DNA from: Lentilactobacillus kisonensis DSM 19906 = JCM 15041
GTDB taxonomy: Bacteria > Bacillota > Bacilli > Lactobacillales > Lactobacillaceae
Assembly (NCBI RefSeq): GCF_001434135.1
Contig: NZ_AZEB01000017.1
Span: 1 to 62,831 of the forward strand
DNA length: 62,831 nucleotides
Direction of reading: 5' to 3'
The position numbers and the translations under genes were made by a program. This document shows, piece after piece, positions 17,569-27,913 of the stretch. A model generated the notes under the pieces. That model made no database searches and was not told where the DNA came from. It worked only from the letters and a program-made list of their open reading frames with translations. Each line of letters opens with the position of its first letter. Within the stretch, counting starts at the first letter, position 1.

Positions 17569-17694
17569 TAGTGAACGGAACAAAGCGCTTAGAAACCGGA
17601 ACATAAGTCGCCTTTGATAGAAATTTCTGATTTGGGGAAATTTTTGTTGGAGGTGCTTATGCGGAAGTTTCTGCTTTGCATAGCTGTCCTAAAA
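17569..17694 (+). repeat. Structured repeat, copy 1
   Basis: One unit of the roughly 125-bp family, from GTGAACGGAACAAAGC to GCTGTCCTAAAA. The 17-pair top stem (CCTTTGATAGAAATTTC against GAAATTTTTGTTGGAGG) is fully paired if G-U is allowed, with five G-U pairs on the + strand. The outer stems CAAAGC/GCTTTG, AGAAAC/GTTTCT and ATAAG/CTTAT also pair. It lies between divergent ung and the gene at 17745. Confidence 0.8.
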
Positions 17695-17744
17695 TAGTGA
17701 GAACGTGTTAAAATGAATTTATTAAACGAAAAGGAAATGCATTT

Positions 17745-18335
17745 ATGAGCCGAATAATTCAGTTAAATTTATCCGAGCTGGATCACACGCGGTCTAGCCG
17801 AATAATCGATGAATATAAGGACACAAAATATTTAATTGTTGGCAAATGGGGCTTAATTTCTGACGCTTTTTCTGTTTATTCAGTCAGTGGTGATATCCTG
17901 GCAAAAGTCCGCCAACAATCTATGGGAATAAATCCCAAATTCGACGTCTTTTTCCTGCGCCAATTTGTGGGCAGTTCAGTGATTAACGTTTCGATGCATT
18001 ATACAACCATCTTCATAAATGGTATTGATTGGTTAATTATTGGTAACCAGGAAAAACAGTCTTACGTTATTTGGCATAAAAGAGAAAAGATTGCCACTAT
18101 CAAGTCATACGGCCAATCGGATCAAATAATTCGGTTAATCAAAGTCGATAATATCAAACATGAACCCTTAGTAGTGGCAATTGCTGCCATTTTAAACCAC
18201 CCATCACTCGTTCACACCGCTAGGCTTAAGCTGCGAGAATTGGGTAAGTTGACTCCTAAACCAGATCCCAATTGGGAAAATTCGCGGTTGTTACATTTCC
18301 ATTGCCGAAACATCTTTAACTCCAAGGCCAAATAA
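17745..18335 (+). CDS. Unknown protein, possibly LURP-one/tubby-like fold
   Basis: I cannot name this 196-residue protein. The pattern LIVGKWGLISDAFSVYSVSGDILAKVRQ, continuing GINPKFDVF, alternates short beta strands with a central glycine-rich turn. This recalls the LURP-one-related/YxjI (tubby-like) family in which a signature of the type D-x-x-G-x-x-x-A-x-V is followed by a beta barrel. No signal peptide is visible; a moderately hydrophobic helix (PLVVAIAAILN) is near residue 145. It is one of few + strand genes here, lies alone, and is convergent with smpB. Confidence 0.6.
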   Translation: MSRIIQLNLSELDHTRSSRIIDEYKDTKYLIVGKWGLISDAFSVYSVSGDILAKVRQQSMGINPKFDVFFLRQFVGSSVINVSMHYTTIFINGIDWLIIGNQEKQSYVIWHKREKIATIKSYGQSDQIIRLIKVDNIKHEPLVVAIAAILNHPSLVHTARLKLRELGKLTPKPDPNWENSRLLHFHCRNIFNSKAK

Positions 18336-18453
18336 CCATAAATTTCACCAACTAATTATCTTCTTATTTTAACAAACTAGTTCAGGATGAGTCATTTTTT
18401 CACTTGTACATCGTAACTTTGATTACTTTCTACGTATACATTAAATAACGACT

Positions 18454-18527
18454 GATCCCATAATTAATAAAAGTCCCAACCACTCCAAAAACTAGGAATG
18501 ATTGGGACTTTTATTAATTATGGGATC
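18454..18527 (-). terminator. Very long hairpin between convergent genes, terminator of smpB
   Basis: A perfect 26-base inverted repeat, GATCCCATAATTAATAAAAG... and its complement. Read on the minus strand, the inner part continues pairing with two T-G pairs up to the loop TAGTTTTT, giving about 33 consecutive pairs. It lies between the gene ending at 18335 (+) and smpB (-). Confidence 0.7.
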
Positions 18528-18557
18528 AAAACCATCTCAATTTAGTTCTCAATTTAG

Positions 18558-19031
18558 TTAGTAGTGTTTCATAACTCTTTCGATTTGACGCTTCTGATCC
18601 CTTCGTTTGATCGTTTCACGCTTATCAAACTCACGTTTACCCTTAGCAACTCCGATTAATACCTTAGCGAAGCCACTCTTTAAATAAACCTTCAGCGGCA
18701 CAATGGTAACCCCTTTATCTTGAGTTGCCAGCGCTAATTTCTTAATCTGCTTTTTATGGAGTAATAATTTTCGGTTACGGAGCGGATCATGATTAAACTG
18801 ATTCCCTTGAGCATATTCACTAATATGCACATTCATCATCCAGGCTTCATTATTTCTAATTTGAACAAATCCATCTTTGAGGTTAATGCGTCGCTCCCGA
18901 ATTGATTTGATCTCAGTTCCGGTTAAAACAACACCAGCTTCATAGGTTTCAAGAATTGAATAATCGTGACGAGCCTTTTTATTTTGAGCCATCAGATTAT
19001 CGTTATTCTGCTTTGGCTTTCTTTTGGCCAT
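18558..19031 (-). CDS. smpB: SsrA-binding protein
   Basis: Binds tmRNA and brings it to stalled ribosomes for trans-translation. The 157-residue product shows [60 protein letters not shown] and the basic tail [15 protein letters not shown], all diagnostic. It follows rnr by 21 bases, the usual arrangement. The ssrA gene itself is not seen nearby. Confidence 0.98.
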   Translation of the reverse strand: MAKRKPKQNNDNLMAQNKKARHDYSILETYEAGVVLTGTEIKSIRERRINLKDGFVQIRNNEAWMMNVHISEYAQGNQFNHDPLRNRKLLLHKKQIKKLALATQDKGVTIVPLKVYLKSGFAKVLIGVAKGKREFDKRETIKRRDQKRQIERVMKHY

Positions 19032-19052
19032 ACGATCACCCTACTTTAACAA

Positions 19053-21374
19053 TTATCGTTTATTTCGATTATGGTTACCACCGCGGGAATTCTGATTACC
19101 ACGACGATTTCCATTTGAATGAGATCTAGCGCTTCCCTGGCCATGACGATCGTTGCCACCATGATGGTTGTTGTTGTGAGAATATGAACGTTTTGGCAAC
19201 ATGTTGCTTTGCGGCGTCTTCTCAGGATCAACAACATCAAAGTCAACCGCGCTCTGCTTAACATCCACGTTTACAACTTTAACGCGAATTGGTTGCCCCA
19301 TTTTGTAGGTTCTGCGCGTATTGCGGCCAACTAATGACATAAACTGTTCAACGTATTGATAATAATCATCGTTCATCCGACTAATATGAACGAGACCTTC
19401 AACCGTATTTGGTAATTCAACGAATAGTCCAAACTTCATCACAGAGCTAACGACCCCATCGAATTCTTCGCCAATATGATCGTTCATGTACTCGGCTTTC
19501 TTCATTGAATCGGTATCACGTTCGGCATCAACGGCCCGTCGTTCGTATTCAGAAGTTGTCGTGGCAATTTCGTCTAAGACATTGCCATACTTCTTCTTGG
19601 TTTCATCATTAATACCATTTTCCTCATAATAATGAATGAGTCGATGAACCATCGTATCTGGATAACGTCTGATTGGTGACGTAAAGTGGGTATAGTATGG
19701 TGCAGCTAAGCCAAAATGACCAAGAGACTGGTCGGCATATCGAGCCTGCTTCAAGCTCCGCAATAACATAACGGAAACCATCATTTCCTCTGGCTTGCCA
19801 GCAACCTTCTTCAAAACATTCTGTAGCGTCTTTGGCGTTACGTGTTCTGGATCACCCTTAACGTTAATTCCAAATGCTGTCAGCGTCTGGAAGAACGTCC
19901 GAATTCGATCAGCATCTGGTGTTTCATGAACCCGGTAAATAAACGGGACATGCTTATCAGAATAATGCTTGGCGACCGTTTCATTGGCAGCCAACATAAA
20001 CGATTCAATCATTCGTTCAGCCAGGCCCCGAATTCGCAGCTTAATATCGATTGGGTGCCCCTTCTCGTCAACGATGATTTCCGCTTCGTTATCATCAAAA
20101 TCAATTGCTCCGCGGGCCTTACGGTGCTTATAAAGAATCTTATGGAGTTGACCCATCACTTCAAACATTGGAACGAGCTTCTCATAATGAGCCATTGTTT
20201 TTTCATCGTGAGATTCCAAAATCTTGTTAACGGCCGTATAAGTCATTCGAGCCGTTGAGCGCATCAAACTAGGATGAATCCGATGGTTAATCACATTCCC
20301 AGACTGATCAATTTCCATTTCACAACTCATACATAGACGGAGTTCTCCTTCGTTTAATGAACAAATTCCGTTGGACAATCTCCGTGGCAGCATCGGAATA
20401 ACCCGATCAGTTAGATAAACTGAGGTTCCTCTTCTAAAAGCTTCCTTATCAAGCAAGCTATCGGGCTTGACGTAGTGGCTAACATCAGCAATGTGAACGC
20501 CTAAATGGAAATTACCATTGGGTAACTTCCAAGCCGTTACGGCGTCATCTAAATCTTTAGAGGATTCGCCATCAATTGTCACAAGATCTTGGTCAGTAAT
20601 ATCTTCTCGACCAACCTTCTCGGCTTCAGTAACGTGGTCTGGAATTGCATCAGCTGCTTGAAGCACATCCTCAGGAAACTCAGCTGGGATATTATGCGCA
20701 TACACAATCTGAAGAATATCAATTCCGGGATCATCAACCGATCCGATCACTTCGTCAGCAATCCCGACCATATAATCAGGATGTTTAGCACTTGGATATT
20801 CGACAATCTGGGCAGTAATCACTTCCCCTGGGGTCGGCTTAAGACCAACATCGTTAATATAAAATTTATATTTTGCGATTTTTTTATCATTTAAAGTTAA
20901 CTGACCAAAGTATCCCTTGTCATCATCCGTCTTAGTAAATGGGCCGACAACCCGAGTGTATTTACGATCAGTTATCGCGGTTACTTTACCCTCAGGACCA
21001 CGATCAGACCCTGGCTGAGCAGGCCGGACAATGGTCATGTCAACAGTATCACCATTTAAGGCATTCATTGTGTTGTCTGGAGCAATGTAGGCATCGGGTG
21101 CTTCATCATCATATGCAACGAACCCAAACCCCTTATCATTAGCATGAAAAATGCCACTAAGCTTTTGTTTATCAGGGTTTAACTTAAATTTGCCATCGTC
21201 AGTAACAACTGCAACATTCTCTCGCTCCAAAGCCGCAAGTTCTTGAACAATTAACTTAAAAGCGGCTGACCCATGTGAGCGAATGACATCAGCAATTTTT
21301 TCTACAGTAAAGACGTTTTCCGGATACGTCCGTAAAACATTTTCTATTTCATTTTTCAAATCATTATCTTGCAA
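19053..21374 (-). CDS. rnr: Ribonuclease R
   Basis: Processive 3'-5' exoribonuclease that degrades structured RNA and works with SmpB in trans-translation. In order: an N-terminal helix-turn-helix-like part, cold-shock (OB) domains (about 65-230), the catalytic RNB domain with TIDGESSKDLDDAVTAWKLP and the Asp cluster, APYYTHFTSPIRRYPDTMVH, then an S1 domain (about 625-705, GVVSSVMKFGLFVELPNTVEG). The last 50 residues form a low-complexity His/Asn/Gly/Arg tail, probably RNA-binding. It follows the esterase gene by 15 bases. Confidence 0.98.
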   Translation of the reverse strand: MQDNDLKNEIENVLRTYPENVFTVEKIADVIRSHGSAAFKLIVQELAALERENVAVVTDDGKFKLNPDKQKLSGIFHANDKGFGFVAYDDEAPDAYIAPDNTMNALNGDTVDMTIVRPAQPGSDRGPEGKVTAITDRKYTRVVGPFTKTDDDKGYFGQLTLNDKKIAKYKFYINDVGLKPTPGEVITAQIVEYPSAKHPDYMVGIADEVIGSVDDPGIDILQIVYAHNIPAEFPEDVLQAADAIPDHVTEAEKVGREDITDQDLVTIDGESSKDLDDAVTAWKLPNGNFHLGVHIADVSHYVKPDSLLDKEAFRRGTSVYLTDRVIPMLPRRLSNGICSLNEGELRLCMSCEMEIDQSGNVINHRIHPSLMRSTARMTYTAVNKILESHDEKTMAHYEKLVPMFEVMGQLHKILYKHRKARGAIDFDDNEAEIIVDEKGHPIDIKLRIRGLAERMIESFMLAANETVAKHYSDKHVPFIYRVHETPDADRIRTFFQTLTAFGINVKGDPEHVTPKTLQNVLKKVAGKPEEMMVSVMLLRSLKQARYADQSLGHFGLAAPYYTHFTSPIRRYPDTMVHRLIHYYEENGINDETKKKYGNVLDEIATTTSEYERRAVDAERDTDSMKKAEYMNDHIGEEFDGVVSSVMKFGLFVELPNTVEGLVHISRMNDDYYQYVEQFMSLVGRNTRRTYKMGQPIRVKVVNVDVKQSAVDFDVVDPEKTPQSNMLPKRSYSHNNNHHGGNDRHGQGSARSHSNGNRRGNQNSRGGNHNRNKR

Positions 21375-21389
21375 TCTATATTCCTCGTA

Positions 21390-22139
21390 TTATTCATAAA
21401 GTTTTGTTAAAAAGCTATTCAAGTCACTTTCAAGCTGCTTGTGAGCTTTATTCACGGTAATCATATGACTAGCAGCCGGGTACTCGTGAAAACTAACTGA
21501 TGAGTTAACCAGCTGATCCCGAAGCAACCCAGCACTTCTTGGATTCACAATTTCATCTGCCAATCCTTGGCCAATGAAATACGGCCGCTTAATTTTAGGT
21601 AAATCATCAGCAACTTCTGCTGTAAAGGCAGCAATCTTTGCCAGCAATCCATCAATGTTGGCGTCAAGCCAAGCTAACTTTGAATTCATGATCACCTCAT
21701 TAGTATGATACCTGATAAAGTTAGCTTTTGCCATCTGCATAAAGGTTTCGTGGACACTAAATTGCCGTTTACGAACAATGGGTGAGCCAAGCGAACCACC
21801 ACCAATTAGCTCAGGATATTCTTCCAATGCTTTAGCCGCAAAAATACCGCCAAGCGAAATTCCAAACACGCTAATTGATTTAAATCCTTTGTCTTTTAAA
21901 AAGGTAATGGCCCGTTGCGTATCCAGCCACCATTTTTGCGGGGATCCTTGCAAAAGGATATCGCTAAAATCAGGCGTCATATGTCCCGTAAATAATGGTG
22001 CATATACGGTATAGTCATCATGTTCAAGGTGTCTGGCGAGCATTCGAACATCTACCGGCCCACTAGCAAACGCATGAAGCAAGATCACCGCTTTAGGCCC
22101 ATGTTCGAAGAAAAAAGATTTAATTGGTGTTTGCTGCAT
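21390..22139 (-). CDS. est: Carboxylesterase, alpha/beta hydrolase
   Basis: Alpha/beta hydrolase of the secG-linked carboxylesterase group (like YvaK), active on short acyl esters in relatives. Motifs: HGPKAVILLHAFASGPVDVR at the oxyanion region, nucleophile elbow FGISLGG with Ser, GQGLADEIVNPRSA with the Asp, and SHMITVNKAH with the His. A frame is open to 22148 (GTG), but AGGGG is placed for the ATG at 22139. The position between secG and rnr is conserved in lactobacilli and bacilli. Confidence 0.92.
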   Translation of the reverse strand: MQQTPIKSFFFEHGPKAVILLHAFASGPVDVRMLARHLEHDDYTVYAPLFTGHMTPDFSDILLQGSPQKWWLDTQRAITFLKDKGFKSISVFGISLGGIFAAKALEEYPELIGGGSLGSPIVRKRQFSVHETFMQMAKANFIRYHTNEVIMNSKLAWLDANIDGLLAKIAAFTAEVADDLPKIKRPYFIGQGLADEIVNPRSAGLLRDQLVNSSVSFHEYPAASHMITVNKAHKQLESDLNSFLTKLYE

Positions 22140-22180
22140 TGTGATCACCCCTTCAACCTCACATCTTCAATTATAATAAA

Positions 22181-22208
22181 AATCCTCCTGCATTTAAACA
22201 GGAGGATT
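22181..22208 (-). terminator. Terminator directly after secG
   Basis: Minus strand AATCCTCCTG, loop of eight, CAGGAGGATT then TTTATTATAA. It starts five bases past the secG stop, so secG and est-rnr-smpB are probably separated or attenuated. Confidence 0.85.
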
Positions 22209-22213
22209 GAATA

Positions 22214-22450
22214 CTAATGCGATGATATCCAAACTAATGCCAGTGCTAGGATAAAGAAAATCACGCCTAAAACAACTGTCGTTTTTTGCATAAATGCTTC
22301 GAAACCCCGTGGCTTCTGCTTAGCAAACAAGTCATCGGCTCCACCCGTCAAGGCAGACATCGCATCGTTCGTTTTTGATGGTTGCATTAATACTGCGATC
22401 GTGATTAAGACACAATCAATCAGTAATAATGTTAACAAGAAATTGTACAC
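22214..22450 (-). CDS. secG: Preprotein translocase subunit SecG
   Basis: Small subunit of the SecYEG channel. The 78-residue product has two hydrophobic segments (about 2-22 and 55-75) with the SecG loop MQPSKTNDAMSALTGGADDL, LFAKQKPRGFEAFMQKTTVVLG between them. Its own terminator follows at once. Confidence 0.97.
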   Translation of the reverse strand: MYNFLLTLLLIDCVLITIAVLMQPSKTNDAMSALTGGADDLFAKQKPRGFEAFMQKTTVVLGVIFFILALALVWISSH

Positions 22451-22532
22451 TTTAGAGCCTCCTACCGTTAAATCGGCTTAATACTACTCATACTAAGTTA
22501 ACACATTATTTAAATTTGTGCCACCTTTAATA

Positions 22533-24098
22533 TCAAGTTTCCGTTGTTAACTGTACTAATTGGTGGGTAATGGCAACTCGATTATTCGTTGCCACATTTA
22601 TATATAACGTATCTCCCCATCGAATGAGGGTATTCCCTGCAGGCACAATTTCTATCCCGTTTCTTTGAATCTTGGTAAGTAGTGATCCTCTAGGCCAGTT
22701 AATTTTACTTACCATTTTGCCATCCATCGATGACCCAGCATACACGGTTTCTATAATTTGAACGGTTTTATCAAGATTCAATTGCGTTTTTATCTTCAAC
22801 AACTGTTGCAGCATTGAATAATAAACCGGCTTGCCATCCAATAGATCAATGACGGCATATGCAACTAACGAGGCGACTGCTAATCCCAGTAAATGAGTTA
22901 GGGTCCCAACCATTTCAGTAATTAATAGAATAGCCGTGAACGGTGCTTTACTAATGGCCGCAAAGTACCCTGCCATTCCCATAATGATAAAGCTAGAAAA
23001 GTACAACGGATTCATCAGGTGCAAACTAATCGCGATATTTCCCACAATGGCTCCGATCAACCCACCCAGGCAAAGGATTGGCAGAAAAATACCGCCTGGC
23101 AAGCCACTACCATAAGAAATCATTGAAAAAATAAATCGGATTAAGAAATAGAAAACTAAAATTGAGGTGGCATATCCAGCTGCATTCAGGTGAAGAATAA
23201 TATTGCTGCCACCGCCCAAAAGCCGCGGAAAAAACATCCCCAATGGAATAACCAGTAATAGCGGTATAATCCCATTTAGGTACCACGGCAGATGAGTGTG
23301 CTGATACCATTTGCTCATACTTAGAATAATAATCTGATAAAATCTGCCAACGACTCCTAAGACAGCCCCTAAAATCACAACCCAAACAAAATACTTAAGC
23401 GGCAAAGGGGTACTTTGCATATATAGGACGGGCTTCAATCCAAAGACATAGGTGGCAACCATATCAGAGGTTATTGCAGACGTTAACGAAACAACCCAAA
23501 TATTGGTAGAAAAATTATGATAAATTTCTTCAAGAACAAACAACGTGCTGGCAATCGGTGCATTGAAAGCGGCACTTAGCCCTGCGGCTGCGCCACTTGA
23601 AATAAGGACCTGGCGATCAAAACCAACTTGATTAAATAAACGGGCAACTCCCTGCCCTAATGTTGACCCTAACTGAATAGATGGCCCTTCACGGCCGAGA
23701 TAAAGGCCACTACCAATGGCTAAAATGCCGCCAATAAATTTTCGCCATAAAACTGACCACCAATTGTAATCAATCTCTCCTAACAACTGACCTTCAACCT
23801 GAGGGATCCCAGAGCCCTTGATGTCTGGCTGTTGTTTTAACAGTTTACCCACAAAGAGACCAATCATTAAATTAATCAAGATACAAATCACCGGGAAATA
23901 GGGATGCCGAGAAACACCACTATACAAGAACTGCATAAACACCATCATGTGTTGAATCATCCAGCGAAACATTGATACGACTGACCCTGCCAGCACACCG
24001 ATGATTATCCCGTTAAAGATTGTCTTAATCTGTGATATTTTATAGCTTCCGTAAATTTGCACGATACCCATCCTCTGATATGATCTGCTATTAATCAT
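22533..24098 (-). CDS. ClC-type chloride channel/antiporter with C-terminal TrkA_C domain
   Basis: Voltage-gated chloride channel family protein, 521 residues. The selectivity-filter motifs are present: GSGIPQVEG (about 115), GREGPSIQLG with the gating Glu (about 155), and LPGGIFLPILCLGGLIG (about 355). About eleven or twelve hydrophobic helices fill residues 30-440, followed by a RCK/TrkA_C-like domain (about 445-515, VQIIETVYAGSSMDGKMV). Whether it is a channel or a Cl-/H+ exchanger cannot be decided. It begins seven bases after the LPXTG gene stop, so the two are likely cotranscribed. Confidence 0.94.
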   Translation of the reverse strand: MINSRSYQRMGIVQIYGSYKISQIKTIFNGIIIGVLAGSVVSMFRWMIQHMMVFMQFLYSGVSRHPYFPVICILINLMIGLFVGKLLKQQPDIKGSGIPQVEGQLLGEIDYNWWSVLWRKFIGGILAIGSGLYLGREGPSIQLGSTLGQGVARLFNQVGFDRQVLISSGAAAGLSAAFNAPIASTLFVLEEIYHNFSTNIWVVSLTSAITSDMVATYVFGLKPVLYMQSTPLPLKYFVWVVILGAVLGVVGRFYQIIILSMSKWYQHTHLPWYLNGIIPLLLVIPLGMFFPRLLGGGSNIILHLNAAGYATSILVFYFLIRFIFSMISYGSGLPGGIFLPILCLGGLIGAIVGNIAISLHLMNPLYFSSFIIMGMAGYFAAISKAPFTAILLITEMVGTLTHLLGLAVASLVAYAVIDLLDGKPVYYSMLQQLLKIKTQLNLDKTVQIIETVYAGSSMDGKMVSKINWPRGSLLTKIQRNGIEIVPAGNTLIRWGDTLYINVATNNRVAITHQLVQLTTET

Positions 24099-24105
24099 AT
24101 CATAA

Positions 24106-25524
24106 TCATGGGCGGTGTTTAATAACCTTTAAGCTGATTAGTCCCAGTAACATTAAGATGCCGATAAGCGGACCTGCTTTGAAGGTAGTGTCACCCGTCT
24201 GAGGGAGGTGTTTTCGACTATCCTGTTTATCCGCTAAACGTGAATGACTAGCTAGTTTGGAATCAGAAACGTGTTTCGACCTAATCGCTTCTGATTGTTT
24301 TGGCTGTGCTTTCGCTTGGCTGACCCGTGAACTTTTATCTTCAAAATTATCCCTTCGATAATGAAATTGGACATCTTCAGGGAACATGCTCACCAATTTT
24401 ATTGTTCGTGATTTGTCAAGACAGTGATAGCCCTTGATCGTCCGTGGCGCAATCGTTACCATCGAACCAAATTCAGCGTTTATTTGCTTAGATGAAATTT
24501 GGTGCCCGGCATTATCAAGGTGGATAACCTTGAAAGAAGCCCTTTCCGGTACATAATGATGTGTAATCATATGACGCTTATCATCATAGGTGCTACGTTG
24601 CCATTTATAGCCATAGTAATCCACATTGTTGGCTAATAAATTGGGTAATTCAGTCGTACTCACAGTGGTTGATCGAGAGAATAGCTGATTACCATGGTTA
24701 TCGACACCGGATAAGTAAACTGTTTCATTCAATATGTCTGCTGGCTGCTTACCAATTACACCATTTGGCAGCTGGGATAAATCAGATGATTTAGGTTGTG
24801 ACTTGCTCTGGTCAGTAGAAGTTAGCACGCTGCCTTTGTTGCCAAATGGTTGTTCAATAGGCAAATGCCCCTCTACTGTTTTATTAACTGCGCCGGTCTT
24901 TGCTGAAAGATTCTTGCCATTAGATTCATTTTTAGGGTGATTATTTCCTGGCGTCTCATGCTTGTCAACAGCTTGATCAATTTGCCCTAATTTGAGATCT
25001 GGTGACTGATTATTATTTGAGTGATTAGCACTTTGCGTACCAGTGGCTTCAGTCGATTTAACAACAGTCTGTTGCGACCCCGCCGCACTATTCTCTTTAT
25101 TGGGATTCCCAACTTCATTTGAAGTTTTTGTTTCCTGAGGCGTCGGCTGTTCAACCGCTACTGGTGTATATTTTAATATAACTTGATGATCCGATTTGTG
25201 AATTGTGGTCTTAAGTCTTCTTTTTGATATTGACGTTAGCTCATAACCTGGAATCACAATTTCACTATCGTTAGAAAGGTCAAGTGGTTGGTAAAGCTGC
25301 TCATTTTGGATAATGTAATTTCCCTTAATTGCCTGGCCATTTTCAGTCGTAAACTTAACGGTCACCGTGGCTAACCCATCGCTTTTGAAATTTGGGGGAT
25401 ATGGCTTCGCTGCGACGATGTGTGGTGGAAATTCTGCAGCACTCGCGACAATTCCATATTGATACTGTATCATCGGTACCGCCATCCCAAACATCATAAA
25501 TGATAAAACAAACCAATTCTTCAA
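24106..25524 (-). CDS. LPXTG-anchored surface protein with MucBP-like repeats
   Basis: Sortase-anchored cell-surface protein. Signal peptide (about 1-30, ending VASA), a first beta-rich MucBP-like unit (about 45-125, VTVKFTTENGQAIKGNYIIQ), a Ser/Asn/Gln/Lys-rich spacer (about 130-260), then further MucBP-like units (YLSGVDNHGNQLFS and FKVIHLDNAGHQISSKQINAEFGS), and finally the sorting signal LPQTG with a hydrophobic helix and KHRP tail. A frame is open to 25551, but GGAGG is eight bases before the TTG at 25524, giving an ordinary signal peptide. A mucus- or glycan-adhesion role is inferred from MucBP only. The ribosome binding site is inside a large hairpin (25525-25584). Confidence 0.88.
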   Translation of the reverse strand: MKNWFVLSFMMFGMAVPMIQYQYGIVASAAEFPPHIVAAKPYPPNFKSDGLATVTVKFTTENGQAIKGNYIIQNEQLYQPLDLSNDSEIVIPGYELTSISKRRLKTTIHKSDHQVILKYTPVAVEQPTPQETKTSNEVGNPNKENSAAGSQQTVVKSTEATGTQSANHSNNNQSPDLKLGQIDQAVDKHETPGNNHPKNESNGKNLSAKTGAVNKTVEGHLPIEQPFGNKGSVLTSTDQSKSQPKSSDLSQLPNGVIGKQPADILNETVYLSGVDNHGNQLFSRSTTVSTTELPNLLANNVDYYGYKWQRSTYDDKRHMITHHYVPERASFKVIHLDNAGHQISSKQINAEFGSMVTIAPRTIKGYHCLDKSRTIKLVSMFPEDVQFHYRRDNFEDKSSRVSQAKAQPKQSEAIRSKHVSDSKLASHSRLADKQDSRKHLPQTGDTTFKAGPLIGILMLLGLISLKVIKHRP

Positions 25525-25584
25525 AATAAAGACCTCCATTTCTGTATTCATAAATTAAATACGGAAAAAGGAGGTCTTTTTATT
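25525..25584 (-). promoter_or_regulatory. Hairpin covering the ribosome binding site of the LPXTG gene; possible eno terminator/attenuator
   Basis: On the minus strand AATAAAAAGACCTCC pairs with GGAGGTCTTTATT, with an inner stem TTTCCGTATT/AATACAGAAA. The 3' arm contains the GGAGG site of the LPXTG gene, and its TTG start follows at once. It also lies about 30 bases past the eno stop and is followed by T-rich sequence, so it may end eno transcripts and limit translation of the LPXTG gene. The small GTCTG/CAGAC hairpin at 25591-25605 lies between. Confidence 0.55.
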
Positions 25585-25613
25585 CAAATTGTCTGTCAGT
25601 CAGACAGATAAAA

Positions 25614-26978
<1,365 letters not shown>

Positions 26979-26986
26979 TCACTTCA

Positions 26987-27015
26987 ATTCTATTAGTTTA
27001 AAGCCCAAGTTTCAA
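26987..27015 (-). promoter_or_regulatory. eno promoter, TTGAAA-17-TAGAAT
   Basis: Minus strand TTGAAA (27010-27015) and TAGAAT (26987-26992) with a 17-base spacer, about 55 bases before the eno start and just after the tpiA stop. Confidence 0.6.
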
Positions 27016-27033
27016 CAAAAATTATGACATTGA

Positions 27034-27795
27034 TCACGATTTTTGTAAAAAATTTGCAAGTTTCAAAAATGAATCAGCTTTAAGGCTAGCGCCACCCGCA
27101 AGTACACCATCAATATCCCGCTGAGCCAAAATATCATCCGCATTCTCGTCGTTCACACTACCACCATATAAAACCCGAACTTGATTGGCAACTTCATCTG
27201 AATAAAGATCAGCAACGGTTTGCCTAATTAAGTAACACCCTTCTTCAGCCTCATCAGTGGTTGCGGTTTTACCACTACCAATCGCCCAACTCGGTTCATA
27301 GGCAATAATAATAGTTTTAGCTTGCTCTGAAGTAATTGATTTTAAGGCATTCGTAACCTGACTGACCACCCAAGAGATTCGGTTGGTTGATTCTCTACGA
27401 CTCATCGTTTCATCGCAGCAAATGATCGGTGTCAAATTATTCCGAAAAGCAGCATGGACTTTCTTGTTAATAATGTCATCTGTCTCATTGAAATATTTTC
27501 GCCGCTCAGAATGACCAATAATCACGTGGGTAACGCCCATCTCATGAAGCGCCTTGGGACTCGTCTCACCCGTATAAGCTCCTTCATCTTCGTAAAAACA
27601 GTTTTCAGCAGCAATCACTAGCGATGAGCCTGCGCTTTCTTTTAGCATACTCTCCAAAAAAAGTGGTGAGGCCGCAATACAAGTTTCAGTCACCTTGGGA
27701 TCAGGCAACTTCCCCTTAATATCTTGAAGAAACTGAACCGCTTCATCTACCGATAAATTCATTTTCCAGTTACCGGCAATAAACGGAATTCTCAT
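27034..27795 (-). CDS. tpiA: Triosephosphate isomerase
   Basis: Interconverts dihydroxyacetone phosphate and glyceraldehyde-3-phosphate. Residues: GNWKMN with the catalytic Lys, [11 protein letters not shown] with the catalytic His, [15 protein letters not shown] with the catalytic Glu, and [14 protein letters not shown] and GVLAGGASL phosphate loops. Start ATG at 27795 after AAAGGA (253 residues); an upstream in-frame extension to 27852 is not family-like. A terminator separates it from pgk upstream. Confidence 0.97.
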   Translation of the reverse strand: MRIPFIAGNWKMNLSVDEAVQFLQDIKGKLPDPKVTETCIAASPLFLESMLKESAGSSLVIAAENCFYEDEGAYTGETSPKALHEMGVTHVIIGHSERRKYFNETDDIINKKVHAAFRNNLTPIICCDETMSRRESTNRISWVVSQVTNALKSITSEQAKTIIIAYEPSWAIGSGKTATTDEAEEGCYLIRQTVADLYSDEVANQVRVLYGGSVNDENADDILAQRDIDGVLAGGASLKADSFLKLANFLQKS

Positions 27796-27876
27796 AAAAA
27801 TCATTCCTTTATATTTTCGTCTTAATGCCATTGTAACCAAAACTAATTTCAAAAGCTACATTTTTACTATACCAAT

Positions 27877-27905
27877 TAAAAAAGGGCCCGTTAAAAAGCG
27901 GGTCC
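27877..27905 (-). terminator. Terminator between pgk and tpiA
   Basis: Minus strand GGACCCG, loop, CGGGCCC followed by TTTTTTAATT, starting nine bases past the pgk stop. It implies gap-pgk form one transcript and tpiA and eno are mostly separate. Confidence 0.85.
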
Positions 27906-27913
27906 TTACAAGG

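Noticed and set aside
18336-18557. tmRNA (ssrA) gene next to smpB
   Set aside because: The gap contains only a long palindrome; there is no tRNA-like end or tag reading frame.
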